A stretch of 64,000 bases of DNA from Halomonas elongata DSM 2581 (GCF_000196875.2 NC_014532.2:3162001-3226000), one strand, 5' to 3'; counted from the first letter of the stretch, positions 48,183 to 57,333 are shown. The notes: generated from the sequence alone by a model not told the origin. Made by a program: numbers and translations.

Positions 48183-49217
48183 ATGAATTACAATGACGCC
48201 ATGGTGGAAGTCGACGTTGTTAATTTACTACATGATGGTCGCATCGGCCTAGCCCCTATGGAAGGGGTCATCGATGCCGCGACACGCGACCTGCTGACCC
48301 GCACCGCCGGCATCGACTGGACGGTGACCGAATTCGTGCGCGTGGTGGACGCTCGCCTGCCGCCACGCGTCTTCCTGCGCCACTGTCCCGAACTGGCCGG
48401 CGGGGACCCTCGCACGCCCAGCGGCGCTCCCGTGCACCTGCAATTGCTGGGCTCGGACCCCGTGGCGCTGGCGGCCAACGCGCGTCAGGCGCTCGCGCTC
48501 GGCGCGACGAGTCTCGATCTCAACTTCGGCTGCCCTGCCAAACTGGTCAACCGACACGACGGGGGCGCTTCCATGTTGCGCACCCCCTGGCGCCTGCGCA
48601 CTGCCGTCAGCGCCGTCCACGACGCCGTGGGCGACGTCATTCCGGTAACGGCCAAGATCCGCCTGGGATTCGCCGACCGCCGACTGGCACTGGACTGCGC
48701 CCGTGCCACCGAGGACGGCGGCGCCAGCCAACTGGTGGTCCACGCCCGCACGCGCAACGAGGGCTATCGCCCGCCGGCGCACTGGGAGTGGATCGGCCGC
48801 ATACGCCGCCGACTGTCGATCCCGGTGATCGCGAACGGCGACATCTGGACCCTCGAGGATTACTGGAAGGCCCGCACGCTCTCGGGCTGCCGCGATGTCA
48901 TGCTCGGTCGCGGCGCCCTGGCCGACTCCGGCCTGGCGCCCCGCATCCGCCACTGGCAGGGCACCGGCGAACACCTTCCCCCGACCCCATGGGCCGACAA
49001 GGCCAGTCTGCTGCTCGATTATGCTGCAATGCAGCGTAGCATACTTTCATCCAAGACGGTGGTGGCGCGACTAAAGCAGTGGATGAACCACATGCGTGGA
49101 CGGGACCCCGAGGCGGCACGCTGCTTCCAGGCACTGCGTCGCATCACCGAGCTGGATGACTTTCTGGCAGGACTACGGGCGTCGATGACTTCCGAGGCGC
49201 CGGCCTTGCCGGCATGA
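48183..49217 (+). CDS. dusC: tRNA-dihydrouridine(16) synthase
   Basis: FMN enzyme reducing U16 of tRNA, up to 344 aa. GRIGLAPMEGVIDAATRDLL is the FMN-binding start, Cys117 in LNFGCPAKLVNRHDGGASML is the catalytic acid, and VVHARTRNEGYRPPAHW and VMLGRGALAD complete the barrel. TEFVRVVDARLPP and the C-terminal RIKQW-like segment (ARLKQWMNHMR) favour DusC over DusA or DusB. The start is uncertain (48183 or the ATG at 48201); neither has a clear Shine-Dalgarno, and a TATAAC lies just upstream, so a nearly leaderless message is possible. Confidence 0.92.
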   Translation: MNYNDAMVEVDVVNLLHDGRIGLAPMEGVIDAATRDLLTRTAGIDWTVTEFVRVVDARLPPRVFLRHCPELAGGDPRTPSGAPVHLQLLGSDPVALAANARQALALGATSLDLNFGCPAKLVNRHDGGASMLRTPWRLRTAVSAVHDAVGDVIPVTAKIRLGFADRRLALDCARATEDGGASQLVVHARTRNEGYRPPAHWEWIGRIRRRLSIPVIANGDIWTLEDYWKARTLSGCRDVMLGRGALADSGLAPRIRHWQGTGEHLPPTPWADKASLLLDYAAMQRSILSSKTVVARLKQWMNHMRGRDPEAARCFQALRRITELDDFLAGLRASMTSEAPALPA

Positions 49218-49240
49218 CGGGAAGAAAGCCTTAGAGACGA

Positions 49241-49269
49241 CGAGGCGCGGACCCATGGCCCGCGCCTCG
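49241..49269. terminator. Hairpin between dusC and the efflux pump operon
   Basis: Perfect 10-bp arms CGAGGCGCGG and CCGCGCCTCG with a 9-nt loop between convergent genes. Likely bidirectional; no T-run. Confidence 0.55.
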
Positions 49270-49295
49270 AATGGTTCATACAAGGATGGCGCCAT

Positions 49296-52200
49296 TCACG
49301 CCTGATAGCCTTCCGCTTCCGGCTGCGCCCGCTCGCTGCGCGTCACCAGCTTGCGCAGCGCGACATAGAACACCGGCGTCAGGAAGAGCCCGAACAGCGT
49401 CACGCCGAGCATGCCGGCGAAGACGGCCACGCCGAGCGCCTGACGCACCTCGGCACCGGCGCCGCTGGCCAGCATCAGCGGGACCACCGCGGCGGTGAAG
49501 GTGATCGAGGTCATGATGATCGGCCGCAGGCGCAGACGGCAGGCTTCCAGCGCCGCCTCGACGATACCCCGCCCCTGGCGCTCCAGTTCCCGGGCGAACT
49601 CGACGATCAGGATGGCGTTCTTGCATGCCAGGCCGATCAACACCACCAGCCCCACCTGAACGAAGATGTTGTTGTCGCCCTTCATGAACCACACCCCGAG
49701 CAAGGCCGACAGCATGCACATCGGCACGATCAGGATCACAGCCAGCGGCAGGGTCCAGCTCTCGTAGAGCGCGGCCAGGGCCAGGAAGACCAGCATCACC
49801 GACAACGGGAACACCACCAGCGCGGCATTGCCCTGGGTGGCCTGCTGATAGCTCAGATCCGTCCACTCGATGTCCATGCCATTGGGCAATACCTTGGCGG
49901 CGAGCTCCTCGAGTGCTTCCATCGCCTGTGTCGAGGACAGTACGCGGGGATCCGCCTCGCCGGCCAGGTCGGCAGCAGGATAGCCGTTGTAGCGCAGCAC
50001 CGGATCCGGGCCGAATGTCTGGTCGATCCGCACCATCGAGCCGATCGGCACCATCTCGCCGTTCTCGTTGCGGGTACGCAGGTCGGCGATGTCCTCGACA
50101 TCATCGCGGAAGGAAGCATCGGCCTGGGCGATCACCTGCCAGGTGCGGCCGAACCGATTGAAGTCGTTGACGTAGGTCGAGCCGAGATAGGTCTGCAAGG
50201 TATCGAACAACGCCGTCAACGGCACGCCCTGGGCCTTGGCCTTGATCCGATCGACCCCGGCGTCGAGCTGGGGCACGTTGGCCTGATAGCTGGTGATCGG
50301 AAAGCCCATCCCCTCGGTCTGAGCAATCGCTCCCTGAAAGCCCTGTACCGCGTTCTGCAACGCCCCGTAGCCCAGGCCGGCGCGATCCTCGACGAACATC
50401 TGCCAGCCATTGCCATTGCCCAGCCCCAGGATCGGCGGTGGCATGAACGAGAAGGTGAAACCGCCCTGCAGGCCGGCGATCTTCTGGTTGATCTCGGCGT
50501 TGATCTCGGCCGCCGAGCGACTTCGTTCGTCGAACGGCGACAGGGTCAGGAAGACCACACCACTGTTCGGCGTGTTGGTGAACTGCAGCGCATTGAGCCC
50601 CGGGAAGGCGATCGAGTGCGTCACCTCCTCGCTCTCCATGGCGATATCGCCGACCTGGCTCAAAAGCTCATCGGTACGCGACAGAGAGGCCCCTTCCGGC
50701 AGCTTGACGCCAGCGATCAGGTACTGCTTGTCCTGGGTCGGAATGAAGCCCGGCGGAACCGCCTGGAACATCAGCCCGGTCCCCGCCAGCAACAGCGCAT
50801 AGACCACGAACACGGCACCCCGCCGATGCAGCGATCGCGCGACCGCCCCCTGATACTTCTCCGAGCTGCTGCCGAAGAAGCGATTGAAGGGACGGAACAC
50901 CCAGCCGAGCAACAGGTCGATCAAGCGCGTCAGTCGATCCTTGGGCGCATCATGTGGCTTGAGCAGCATCGCCGCCAGGGCCGGCGACAGGGTCAGCGAG
51001 TTGATCGTGGAGATGACCGTGGAGATGGCGATGGTCGCCGCGAACTGGCGGTAGAACTGCCCGGTGACACCGGACAGAAACGCCATCGGCACGAAGACCG
51101 CGCACAGCACCAGGCCGATGGCGATGATCGGGCCGGAGACCTCCCGCATCGCCTGATGCGCGGCCGCCAGTGGTGCCAGGCCTTCCCCGATGTTGCGCTC
51201 GACGTTCTCGACCACCACGATGGCGTCGTCGACCACGATGCCGATCGCCAGTACCAGGCCGAACAAGGTCAGGGTATTGATCGAGAAGCCCAGCAGGTAG
51301 AGCACGGCGAAGGTACCCACCACCGATACCGGCACTGCGATCAAGGGAATGATCGAGGCGCGCCAGGTCTGCAGGAAGAGCGTGACCACCAATACCACCA
51401 GCAGCACCGCCTCGAGCAGCGTCTTGATCACCGACTTTATGGAGTCGCGCACGAAGATGGTGGTGTCGTACACCGCCTCGTACTCGACACCTTCCGGGAA
51501 CCACTGGGACAGTTCGTCCATGGTATCGATGACCTGCTCCTGGATCTCCAGGGCATTCGCGCCCGGCGCCTGAAAGACGCCGATGGCGACCGCATCCTTG
51601 CCATCCAGTTGAGAGCGCAGGGTGTAGTCGCCGGCGCCGAGTTCCAGGCGAGCGACATCGGCCAGCCGCACGATTTCACCATCGGCGCTGCTCTTGAGCA
51701 CGATGTCGCCGAACTCCTGCTCAGTAGCCAGGCGCCCCCGGGCATTGATCAGGGTCAGGAAGTCACTGTCGGGCATGGGCTCGGCGCCGAGCTGGCCGGC
51801 CGAGACCTGAACGTTCTGCTCGCGTATCGCCTGCACCACATCGCTGGCCGTCAGTCCCCGCGCGGCAACCTTGTCCGGGTCGAGCCAGGCCCGCATGGCG
51901 TAATCGCCACCACCGAAGATCTGCGCCTCCCCGACCCCCTGAAGACGTGCCAGCGCATCCTTGACGTGCAGCCGTGCATAGTTGCGCAAGTAGAGCGTGT
52001 CGTAGCGACCATCGGGCGAAGTCAGATGCACGACCATCAAAAAGGTCGGCGACTGCTTTTGCGTGGTCACACCCTGTCGTCGCACATCCTCGGGCAACCG
52101 CGCCAGCGCCTGGCTGACCCGGTTCTGCACCTTGACCGCCGCGTCGTCCGGATCGGTACCGGGGCGGAAGGTCACGGTCATCTGCAGCACGCCGTCGGAG

Positions 52201-52454
52201 CCGGCCACCGACTTGAGGTACATCATGTCCTCGACACCGTTGATCGACTCTTCCAGCGGGGTGGCCACCGTCTCGGCGATGACCTTGGGGTTGGCCCCCG
52301 GATAGGCCGTGCGCACCACGACCGAGGGCGGTACCACGTCCGGATACTCGCTGACCGGCATCAGCGGAATGGTGATCACGCCGGCGACAAAGATGAGAAT
52401 CGACAGCACCGCGGCAAAGATCGGGCGGTCGACGAAGAACTTCGCAAAATCCAT
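49296..52454 (-). CDS. RND multidrug efflux inner-membrane transporter (MexF/AcrB type)
   Basis: 1052 aa proton-driven trimeric pump of the hydrophobe/amphiphile efflux family. It begins MDFAKFFVDRPIFAAVLSIL. Proton-relay Asp409 and Asp410 are in GIVVDDAIVVVENVERN. The periplasmic porter loops and the second membrane half (IGLACKNAILIVEFARE, MTSITFTAAVVPLM) are complete. EYPDVVPPSVVVRTAYPGANPKVI and the LysR neighbour make MexF/OqxB the closest group I recognise. It is downstream of its membrane fusion protein, 142 bp apart. No outer-membrane factor gene follows. Confidence 0.94.
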   Translation of the reverse strand: MDFAKFFVDRPIFAAVLSILIFVAGVITIPLMPVSEYPDVVPPSVVVRTAYPGANPKVIAETVATPLEESINGVEDMMYLKSVAGSDGVLQMTVTFRPGTDPDDAAVKVQNRVSQALARLPEDVRRQGVTTQKQSPTFLMVVHLTSPDGRYDTLYLRNYARLHVKDALARLQGVGEAQIFGGGDYAMRAWLDPDKVAARGLTASDVVQAIREQNVQVSAGQLGAEPMPDSDFLTLINARGRLATEQEFGDIVLKSSADGEIVRLADVARLELGAGDYTLRSQLDGKDAVAIGVFQAPGANALEIQEQVIDTMDELSQWFPEGVEYEAVYDTTIFVRDSIKSVIKTLLEAVLLVVLVVTLFLQTWRASIIPLIAVPVSVVGTFAVLYLLGFSINTLTLFGLVLAIGIVVDDAIVVVENVERNIGEGLAPLAAAHQAMREVSGPIIAIGLVLCAVFVPMAFLSGVTGQFYRQFAATIAISTVISTINSLTLSPALAAMLLKPHDAPKDRLTRLIDLLLGWVFRPFNRFFGSSSEKYQGAVARSLHRRGAVFVVYALLLAGTGLMFQAVPPGFIPTQDKQYLIAGVKLPEGASLSRTDELLSQVGDIAMESEEVTHSIAFPGLNALQFTNTPNSGVVFLTLSPFDERSRSAAEINAEINQKIAGLQGGFTFSFMPPPILGLGNGNGWQMFVEDRAGLGYGALQNAVQGFQGAIAQTEGMGFPITSYQANVPQLDAGVDRIKAKAQGVPLTALFDTLQTYLGSTYVNDFNRFGRTWQVIAQADASFRDDVEDIADLRTRNENGEMVPIGSMVRIDQTFGPDPVLRYNGYPAADLAGEADPRVLSSTQAMEALEELAAKVLPNGMDIEWTDLSYQQATQGNAALVVFPLSVMLVFLALAALYESWTLPLAVILIVPMCMLSALLGVWFMKGDNNIFVQVGLVVLIGLACKNAILIVEFARELERQGRGIVEAALEACRLRLRPIIMTSITFTAAVVPLMLASGAGAEVRQALGVAVFAGMLGVTLFGLFLTPVFYVALRKLVTRSERAQPEAEGYQA

Positions 52455-52596
52455 GGCAATGCCTCCCCTTCAGGCCGGACGCGCGGCGCCCACCCCAAGG
52501 TCTGTACGAAAAGTGCCTGCACTCGGTGATGAAGTCCGATCGGCCGCCGACACCTGGAGCGTGCGGCGACCACGCTGGAAGATATCGAGTCGAAGC

Positions 52597-53793
52597 CTAG
52601 TGGGCGGCCAGTTCGGCGGGCCTGGACGCTCCCCTCATGTCGACGCTTTCCGCCGCCACCTGCATGCCCGGATAGAAGATCCGATGGGCGCCCTTGACCA
52701 CCACGCGCTCTCCCGGCTCCAACCCCGTCTCGATCACCCTGAGCCCATCGGCCATGCGCCCCGGCCGAATGTCCTTGCGCAGGGCAACCCCCTGATCGTC
52801 GACGACGTAGACATACTTGCGGTCTTGATCGGTCAACACCGCCTTGTCGTCGATCAGTACGGCATCTTCGGCACTGCTGCCGAGCAGTTGCACACGGGCG
52901 AACATGCCCGGCGTGAAGCGCCCCTCGTCATTGTCGAGCACGGCGCGGACCATCATGGTGCCCGTGGTGGCATCCAGGCTGTTATCGACGAAGTCCACCT
53001 CGCCCGCGTATGGATAGCCGGTGTCGTTGGCCAGCCCGACGCGCACTGGCGTTCGCTCCTCGCGAGAACTCGAGCGTTCGCCGGAACGCGCCAGTTCGCC
53101 GTAGTTCAGGAAGGTCTGCTCGTCGCTGTAGAAATGGACATGGACCTTGTCCAGCGAGACGATGGAGGTCAGCGGCGTGGCATCCGACACCAGGTTGCCG
53201 ACGGTCACCAGGGCGCGCCCCGTACGCCCCGAAATGGGCGCTCGCACCTCGGTGAATTCCACATTCAGGCGCGCCCTCTCGACCTCGGCCTGGGCAGCCA
53301 GGATATCGGCCTCGGCCTGGGCGGCGGTGGCCCGGCGTTGATCCAGCACCTCGCGGGAAATGGAGCGGGACTGAGCCAGGGTCTCGGCCCGGGCGGCCTC
53401 GCTGCGGGTCAATTCGGCCCTGGCGCGGGCACGCTCGAGTTCGGCCTCGGCGCGGGCCAGATCGGCCTGGTAGGGGCGTGGGTCGATGGTGAACAGCACC
53501 TCCCCCTTCTCCACGGTCTGGCCCTCGCTGTAGTGGATCTCATCCAGGTAACCCGAGACGCGCGGACGCAACTCCACCTCATCCACCGCATCGATGCGTC
53601 CGGTGAATTCGTCCCAGAAATTCACGTCCTTGACCACGACCTCAGCCACGCTAACCTGAGGAGGAGGTGGTTCCTCCGGGGCACTGTCGGCCTGGCTGTC
53701 GCAACCGGCCAGTACGCTTAATCCCATTCCCATGGCGGCCACCATGGGGAGATGCTGACGCAACGATGGCAAGAACATCTTGTGGACGTCCAT
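52597..53793 (-). CDS. RND efflux periplasmic adaptor lipoprotein (MexE/AcrA type)
   Basis: 398 aa membrane fusion protein linking the pump to an outer-membrane channel. Signal peptide with lipobox VLAGC, so it is lipid-anchored. Then the beta-barrel and lipoyl parts (DEVELRPRVSGYLDEIHYSEGQTVEKGEVLFTIDPRPYQ), a helical hairpin rich in Ala, Arg and Glu (about 105-165), and VRAPISGRTGRALVTVGNLV. The start at 53793 has GAGGGA 7 nt upstream; upstream in-frame codons lack one. First gene of the operon, divergent from the LysR regulator. Confidence 0.93.
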   Translation of the reverse strand: MDVHKMFLPSLRQHLPMVAAMGMGLSVLAGCDSQADSAPEEPPPPQVSVAEVVVKDVNFWDEFTGRIDAVDEVELRPRVSGYLDEIHYSEGQTVEKGEVLFTIDPRPYQADLARAEAELERARARAELTRSEAARAETLAQSRSISREVLDQRRATAAQAEADILAAQAEVERARLNVEFTEVRAPISGRTGRALVTVGNLVSDATPLTSIVSLDKVHVHFYSDEQTFLNYGELARSGERSSSREERTPVRVGLANDTGYPYAGEVDFVDNSLDATTGTMMVRAVLDNDEGRFTPGMFARVQLLGSSAEDAVLIDDKAVLTDQDRKYVYVVDDQGVALRKDIRPGRMADGLRVIETGLEPGERVVVKGAHRIFYPGMQVAAESVDMRGASRPAELAAH

Positions 53794-53980
53794 GGCAGTC
53801 CCTCGATCGACTCGTGACGGCGAATGCATAGCCGGCAACCGCCAGGTCATGGCGGATGAAATGTCGTGAATGCCCTTCTAATCGTATGGGATGAAGGAAA
53901 ATCGACATCGTCGGCATGCGCTGCAGCACACCACCTTAGAAGCCGAAGGGATTTTTGATTAGCCGGGATATCAGGGAAAT

Positions 53981-54002
53981 ACTGTTCCACTGACGGAACA
54001 GT
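53981..54002. promoter_or_regulatory. LysR-type operator palindrome
   Basis: ACTGTTCC and GGAACAGT form a perfect 8-bp inverted repeat with a 6-bp spacer, including a T-N11-A core. It is 24 bp before the LysR start and 188 bp from the pump operon start, so autoregulation is the simplest reading. Confidence 0.55.
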
Positions 54003-54025
54003 TAGCCGGCTTACACAGGACGCCG

Positions 54026-55000
54026 ATGATGCAGCAAGATCTCAACGATGCCTTGATCTTCGCCAGAGTCGTGGAACAAGGCAGTTTCACTGCAGCCTCC
54101 AGATTGCTGAGCATTCCCAAGACCACCGTGAGCCGCAAGATTCAAGCGCTGGAACTGCGCCTGGGAGCACGCCTGCTGAACCGCACCACCCGCCGGTTGA
54201 GCCTGACCGAGGCCGGTGGTGTCTATTACGATTATTGCCACCGTATCGTGGAGGAACTCGGCGAAGCCGAGAGCGCCGTGCAACGGCTCGAAGGCAATCC
54301 GCGCGGCTGGCTGCGGGTCACCGCGCCCTTCACCATGTGCACCGACTTCACCTCGGCTCTGATGCGGGATTTCCGCACCCTCTACCCGGAAGTGAAGATC
54401 GACCTGGTGCTCTCCAATGAACGACTCGACCTGGTCGCCCAACAGATCGACGTCGCCCTGCGCATCGGCCCGCTGCCGGATTCCAGCCTGGTGGCTCGCC
54501 CCCTGGCTCGATACCGCTCCTTCATCTATGCCAGCAGCCGCTATATCGCGCGACACGGCGAGCCACGGGAACCGGCCGACCTGGCCTACCATCCCACCCT
54601 GGCCCGGAGTACCGACCAACGTGGGCAGCGTTTCTTCTGGCAGTTGCACAAGGGCATCCAGCAGCAGGAAATCGAGCTGGACCCCGTTGCCGTCGCCAAC
54701 GATCCTTTCGTGCTGCGGGGGCTATTGCTCGACGGCTCGGGTCTGATGCTGGCCAGCGAGGCCGTGGCCTGCCTGGGGCCGGAAGAACACCAACTGCGGC
54801 GTATTCTGCCGGAGTGGGAAGGCCCGGAAGTCGAGTTCAACGCCGTCTTCCCGGGAGGGCGACTCATCTCGCCGAAGGTCCGCACCTTCGTCGATTTCGT
54901 CGTGGAACGGACGAGCCTCACTCACATCGCCCCTCCCGCCGCAATGCCTCCCGAGCCAGCGAATTCGCGTCACGCCAACGCCCTGGACGAAACGGTCTGA
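54026..55000 (+). CDS. LysR-family transcriptional regulator of the efflux operon
   Basis: 324 aa. The N-terminal winged helix (DLNDALIFARVVEQGSFTAASRLLSIPKTTVSRKIQALELRLGARLLNRTTRRLSLTEAG, residues about 5-63) is textbook for the subgroup that includes many aromatic- or stress-responsive regulators. The effector domain follows (about 90-295). The C-terminal 25 residues are poorly conserved. ATG codons at 54026 and 54029 are both possible. Divergent position suggests it controls the MexEF-like pump, as MexT does in Pseudomonas; the inducer is unknown. Confidence 0.9.
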   Translation: MMQQDLNDALIFARVVEQGSFTAASRLLSIPKTTVSRKIQALELRLGARLLNRTTRRLSLTEAGGVYYDYCHRIVEELGEAESAVQRLEGNPRGWLRVTAPFTMCTDFTSALMRDFRTLYPEVKIDLVLSNERLDLVAQQIDVALRIGPLPDSSLVARPLARYRSFIYASSRYIARHGEPREPADLAYHPTLARSTDQRGQRFFWQLHKGIQQQEIELDPVAVANDPFVLRGLLLDGSGLMLASEAVACLGPEEHQLRRILPEWEGPEVEFNAVFPGGRLISPKVRTFVDFVVERTSLTHIAPPAAMPPEPANSRHANALDETV

Positions 55001-55032
55001 ATCGGATACGAAAGGGATCAAGAGAAGGAATC

Positions 55033-55069
55033 AAAAAAAGAGGCGCTCGTCGCATTGCGACGGCGCCTC
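55033..55069 (-). terminator. Rho-independent terminator (distal) of the tRNA operon
   Basis: On the minus strand a 13-bp stem (GAGGCGCCGTCGC arm, one bulged base) with loop AAT is followed by seven T residues. It is the best intrinsic terminator in the window and lies 105 bp beyond the last tRNA. Confidence 0.8.
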
Positions 55070-55136
55070 GAACGATCTCAGGACCCCGCTCCTCCAGAGT
55101 AAAGGGCCCAGCTAATGGCAAGCCTGCCATGAAACC

Positions 55137-55167
55137 AAAAGACCCGCCCTCGCGTGGAGGACGGGTC
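55137..55167 (-). terminator. Terminator directly after the tRNA-Arg genes
   Basis: On the minus strand GACCCG-T-CCTC pairs with GAGG-G-CGGGTC around the loop CACGC and is followed by TTTTGGTTT. It starts 6 bp after the encoded CCA of the last tRNA. Confidence 0.65.
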
Positions 55168-55173
55168 GGGATC

Positions 55174-55250
55174 TGGCGCGCCCGGGAGGATTCGAACCTC
55201 CGACCGCCTGATTCGTAGTCAGGTACTCTATCCAGCTGAGCTACGGGCGC
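55174..55250 (-). tRNA. tRNA-Arg(ACG), copy 2
   Basis: 77 nt with encoded CCA. Acceptor GCGCCCG pairs with CGGGCGC, discriminator G. Anticodon loop CTACGAA gives ACG, which becomes ICG and reads CGU, CGC and CGA. T loop GGTTCGAATCC is standard. Identical to copy 1 at 55329. Confidence 0.97.
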
Positions 55251-55328
55251 AGCACACAACGAACGAGTCGTTGAAATTGACGGTGAATCTTCCTAGGCTC
55301 GATGGATGGGGACCCATCTTGAGGAAAG

Positions 55329-55405
55329 TGGCGCGCCCGGGAGGATTCGAACCTCCGACCGCCTGATTCGTAGTCAGGTACTCTATCCAGCTGAGCTACG
55401 GGCGC
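55329..55405 (-). tRNA. tRNA-Arg(ACG), copy 1
   Basis: Same 77-nt sequence as the copy at 55174, including encoded CCA and anticodon ACG. Separated from it by 78 bp with no other gene, and 21 bp downstream of tRNA-Ser, in one transcript. Confidence 0.97.
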
Positions 55406-55424
55406 AACCTTCACCGTGCCGAAC

Positions 55425-55519
<95 letters not shown>

Positions 55520-55537
55520 CTCATCGGCACGGTGCGC

Positions 55538-55566
55538 ATCCTACCGATTTAAAAGGCCATTGTCCA
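55538..55566 (-). promoter_or_regulatory. tRNA operon promoter with GC-rich discriminator
   Basis: Minus strand TGGACA (-35), 17-bp spacer and TAGGAT (-10), followed by GCGC, the kind of discriminator that makes stable-RNA promoters sensitive to ppGpp. It lies 18 bp upstream of tRNA-Ser. Confidence 0.6.
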
Positions 55567-55587
55567 GCACCCGGAGAACTTTTCTCG

Positions 55588-55620
55588 CTCGATCCGGCGT
55601 CGGTACACGCCGGTATCGAG
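55588..55620. terminator. Hairpin directly after csrA
   Basis: CTCGATCCGGCGT pairs with ACGCCGG-T-ATCGAG (13 bp, one bulge, 6-nt loop), two bases beyond the csrA stop and just upstream of the tRNA promoter. No T-run. Confidence 0.5.
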
Positions 55621-55622
55621 AT

Positions 55623-55820
55623 TCAAGGCGTCTCGTCGTCGACATCGTCGTCGGATTTCTCGCGCTGGATGCGCTGATAGATCTCTTCGCGGTGCACGGC
55701 GACATCCTTGGGTGCGTTAACACCAATGCGGACCTGGTTGCCCTTTACCCCAAGGACAGTGACGGTGATGTCGTCACCGATCATCAGGGTTTCGCCGACG
55801 CGGCGGGTCAGGATGAGCAT
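55623..55820 (-). CDS. csrA: Carbon storage regulator CsrA/RsmA
   Basis: 65 aa RNA-binding homodimer that represses or stabilises mRNAs at GGA motifs. [52 protein letters not shown] is the complete conserved core, with the key Arg of the C-terminal EEIYQRIQ region. The acidic tail [11 protein letters not shown] is extra. The start has AAGGAG 7 nt upstream; that GGA may itself be an autoregulatory CsrA site. Upstream in-frame codons to 55928 lack a ribosome site and are rejected. Downstream of lysC, upstream of tRNA-Ser, the usual order. Confidence 0.97.
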   Translation of the reverse strand: MLILTRRVGETLMIGDDITVTVLGVKGNQVRIGVNAPKDVAVHREEIYQRIQREKSDDDVDDETP

Positions 55821-55924
55821 GACTGATCTCCTTTTCAGACTTCTGGCTACGGGATGCTGCCACCTACGGGGACGACGGCGCATCACACCATGGCACGATG
55901 TCGCCCCCGAGCCAATAGCGCCGA

Positions 55925-55978
55925 CCATGACACTGGATCGTCACGTTGAAGGGAAGCCCTTTCACCCCAGTGTCATGG
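55925..55978. other. Long nested inverted repeat between lysC and csrA
   Basis: Outer 12-bp perfect arms CCATGACACTGG and CCAGTGTCATGG enclose a second stem TGAAGGG/CCCTTTCA. The 54-nt structure is 43 bp after lysC and 105 bp before csrA. It could be the lysC terminator or a structured csrA leader element; no T-run follows. Confidence 0.6.
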
Positions 55979-56020
55979 ACTCCCTATCAGCGTAGAAGCT
56001 GTCGGCGAACCCCGATGCCG

Positions 56021-57271
56021 TTATTCACTTTCGATATCGGCCTTGTCGAGCCCGAAAGCCTTGTGCAGGGCGCGTACCGCCAACTCCATGTGCTTCTCGT
56101 CGATCACCACGGAGATCTTGATCTCGGAGGTGGAAACCATACGGATATTGATGTTCTCTTCCGACAGCACACGGAACATCTTGGACGCCACGCCGGCATG
56201 GGAACGCATGCCGACACCCACCAGCGAGACCTTGGCGATGTTGTCGTCACCCTTGACCTCGCCCTCGCCCAGCGCGGGCAGCACCTGCTCCTCGAGGATG
56301 CGCAGGGTCTGCTTGTAGTCGCTCTTGGCCACGGTGAAGGTGAAGTCGGTGTAATCGCCGGCCGGCGCCACGTTCTGCACGATCATGTCGATCTCGATGT
56401 TGGCATCGGCGATCGGCCCCAGGATGCGCGATGCCACACCGGGTACGTCCGGCGTGTTGAGCAGGGTCAGCTTGGCCTCGTTGGCGGTGAAGGCGATACC
56501 GGAGATCAGCGGTTCTTCCATGGAGTCCTCGTCTTTGTCGGAATCTGCGACGATCAGTGTGCCGGGGCCGTCCTCGAAACTGGACAGCACGCGCAGCGGA
56601 ACATTGTATTTGCCGGCGAACTCGACGGCGCGGATCTGCAGGACCTTGGAGCCCAGGCTCGCCAGTTCCAGCATCTCCTCGACGGTGATGGTGTCCAGGC
56701 GCTGGGCCCGGGAGCAGACCCGCGGGTCAGTGGTATAGACGCCGTCGACATCGGTGTAGATCTGGCACTCGTCGGCGCCCAGCGCCGCGGCCAGGGCCAC
56801 CCCGGTGGTGTCGGAGCCGCCACGGCCGAGGGTGGTGATGTTGCCTTCCTCGTCGACGCCCTGGAAACCGGCGACCACGGCGACCTGGCCGTCGTTCAGG
56901 TCCTGGCGCATGTCCTCGGTCTCGATGCGCTGGATACGCGCCTTGGTGTGGGCGCTGTCGGTCATGATGCCGACCTGGGAACCGGTATAAGAGGTGGCCG
57001 GCACGCCGAGCTTGTGCAGTGCCATGGCCAGCAGCGAGATGGTCACCTGCTCGCCGGTGGAGACCAGCATGTCCATCTCGCGCGGCGTCGGCTCGTCGTT
57101 GATGTCGTTGGCCAGACCGATCAACCGGTTGGTCTCGCCGCTCATCGCGGAAACCACGACCACGACCTGGTGCCCCTCGTCACGGAAGCCCTTGACCTTT
57201 TCGGCCACGGCCTTGATACGCTCCACGGAGCCCACCGAGGTGCCGCCGAACTTCTGTACGTATAGTGCCAT
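56021..57271 (-). CDS. lysC: Aspartate kinase
   Basis: 416 aa, monofunctional aspartokinase starting lysine, threonine and methionine synthesis (L-aspartate plus ATP to aspartyl phosphate). [23 protein letters not shown] is the phosphate-binding start, [15 protein letters not shown] and [12 protein letters not shown] follow, and two C-terminal ACT domains (about 265-416, with [26 protein letters not shown]) mediate feedback inhibition. The length fits the Pseudomonas/Bacillus-type alpha chain; an internal start for a beta subunit is possible but not marked. About 100 bp downstream of alaS with a terminator between. Confidence 0.95.
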   Translation of the reverse strand: MALYVQKFGGTSVGSVERIKAVAEKVKGFRDEGHQVVVVVSAMSGETNRLIGLANDINDEPTPREMDMLVSTGEQVTISLLAMALHKLGVPATSYTGSQVGIMTDSAHTKARIQRIETEDMRQDLNDGQVAVVAGFQGVDEEGNITTLGRGGSDTTGVALAAALGADECQIYTDVDGVYTTDPRVCSRAQRLDTITVEEMLELASLGSKVLQIRAVEFAGKYNVPLRVLSSFEDGPGTLIVADSDKDEDSMEEPLISGIAFTANEAKLTLLNTPDVPGVASRILGPIADANIEIDMIVQNVAPAGDYTDFTFTVAKSDYKQTLRILEEQVLPALGEGEVKGDDNIAKVSLVGVGMRSHAGVASKMFRVLSEENINIRMVSTSEIKISVVIDEKHMELAVRALHKAFGLDKADIESE

Positions 57272-57333
57272 TTTATCGTTGTCCCTCGTATCCGGGTTAA
57301 CGTTCGAATGAAAACGGTTGGCTTTATAAACCA

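Noticed and set aside
55174..55405. Attachment site or prophage at the tRNA-Arg genes
   Set aside because: The repeat is simply a second full tRNA gene; no integrase or phage genes are nearby.
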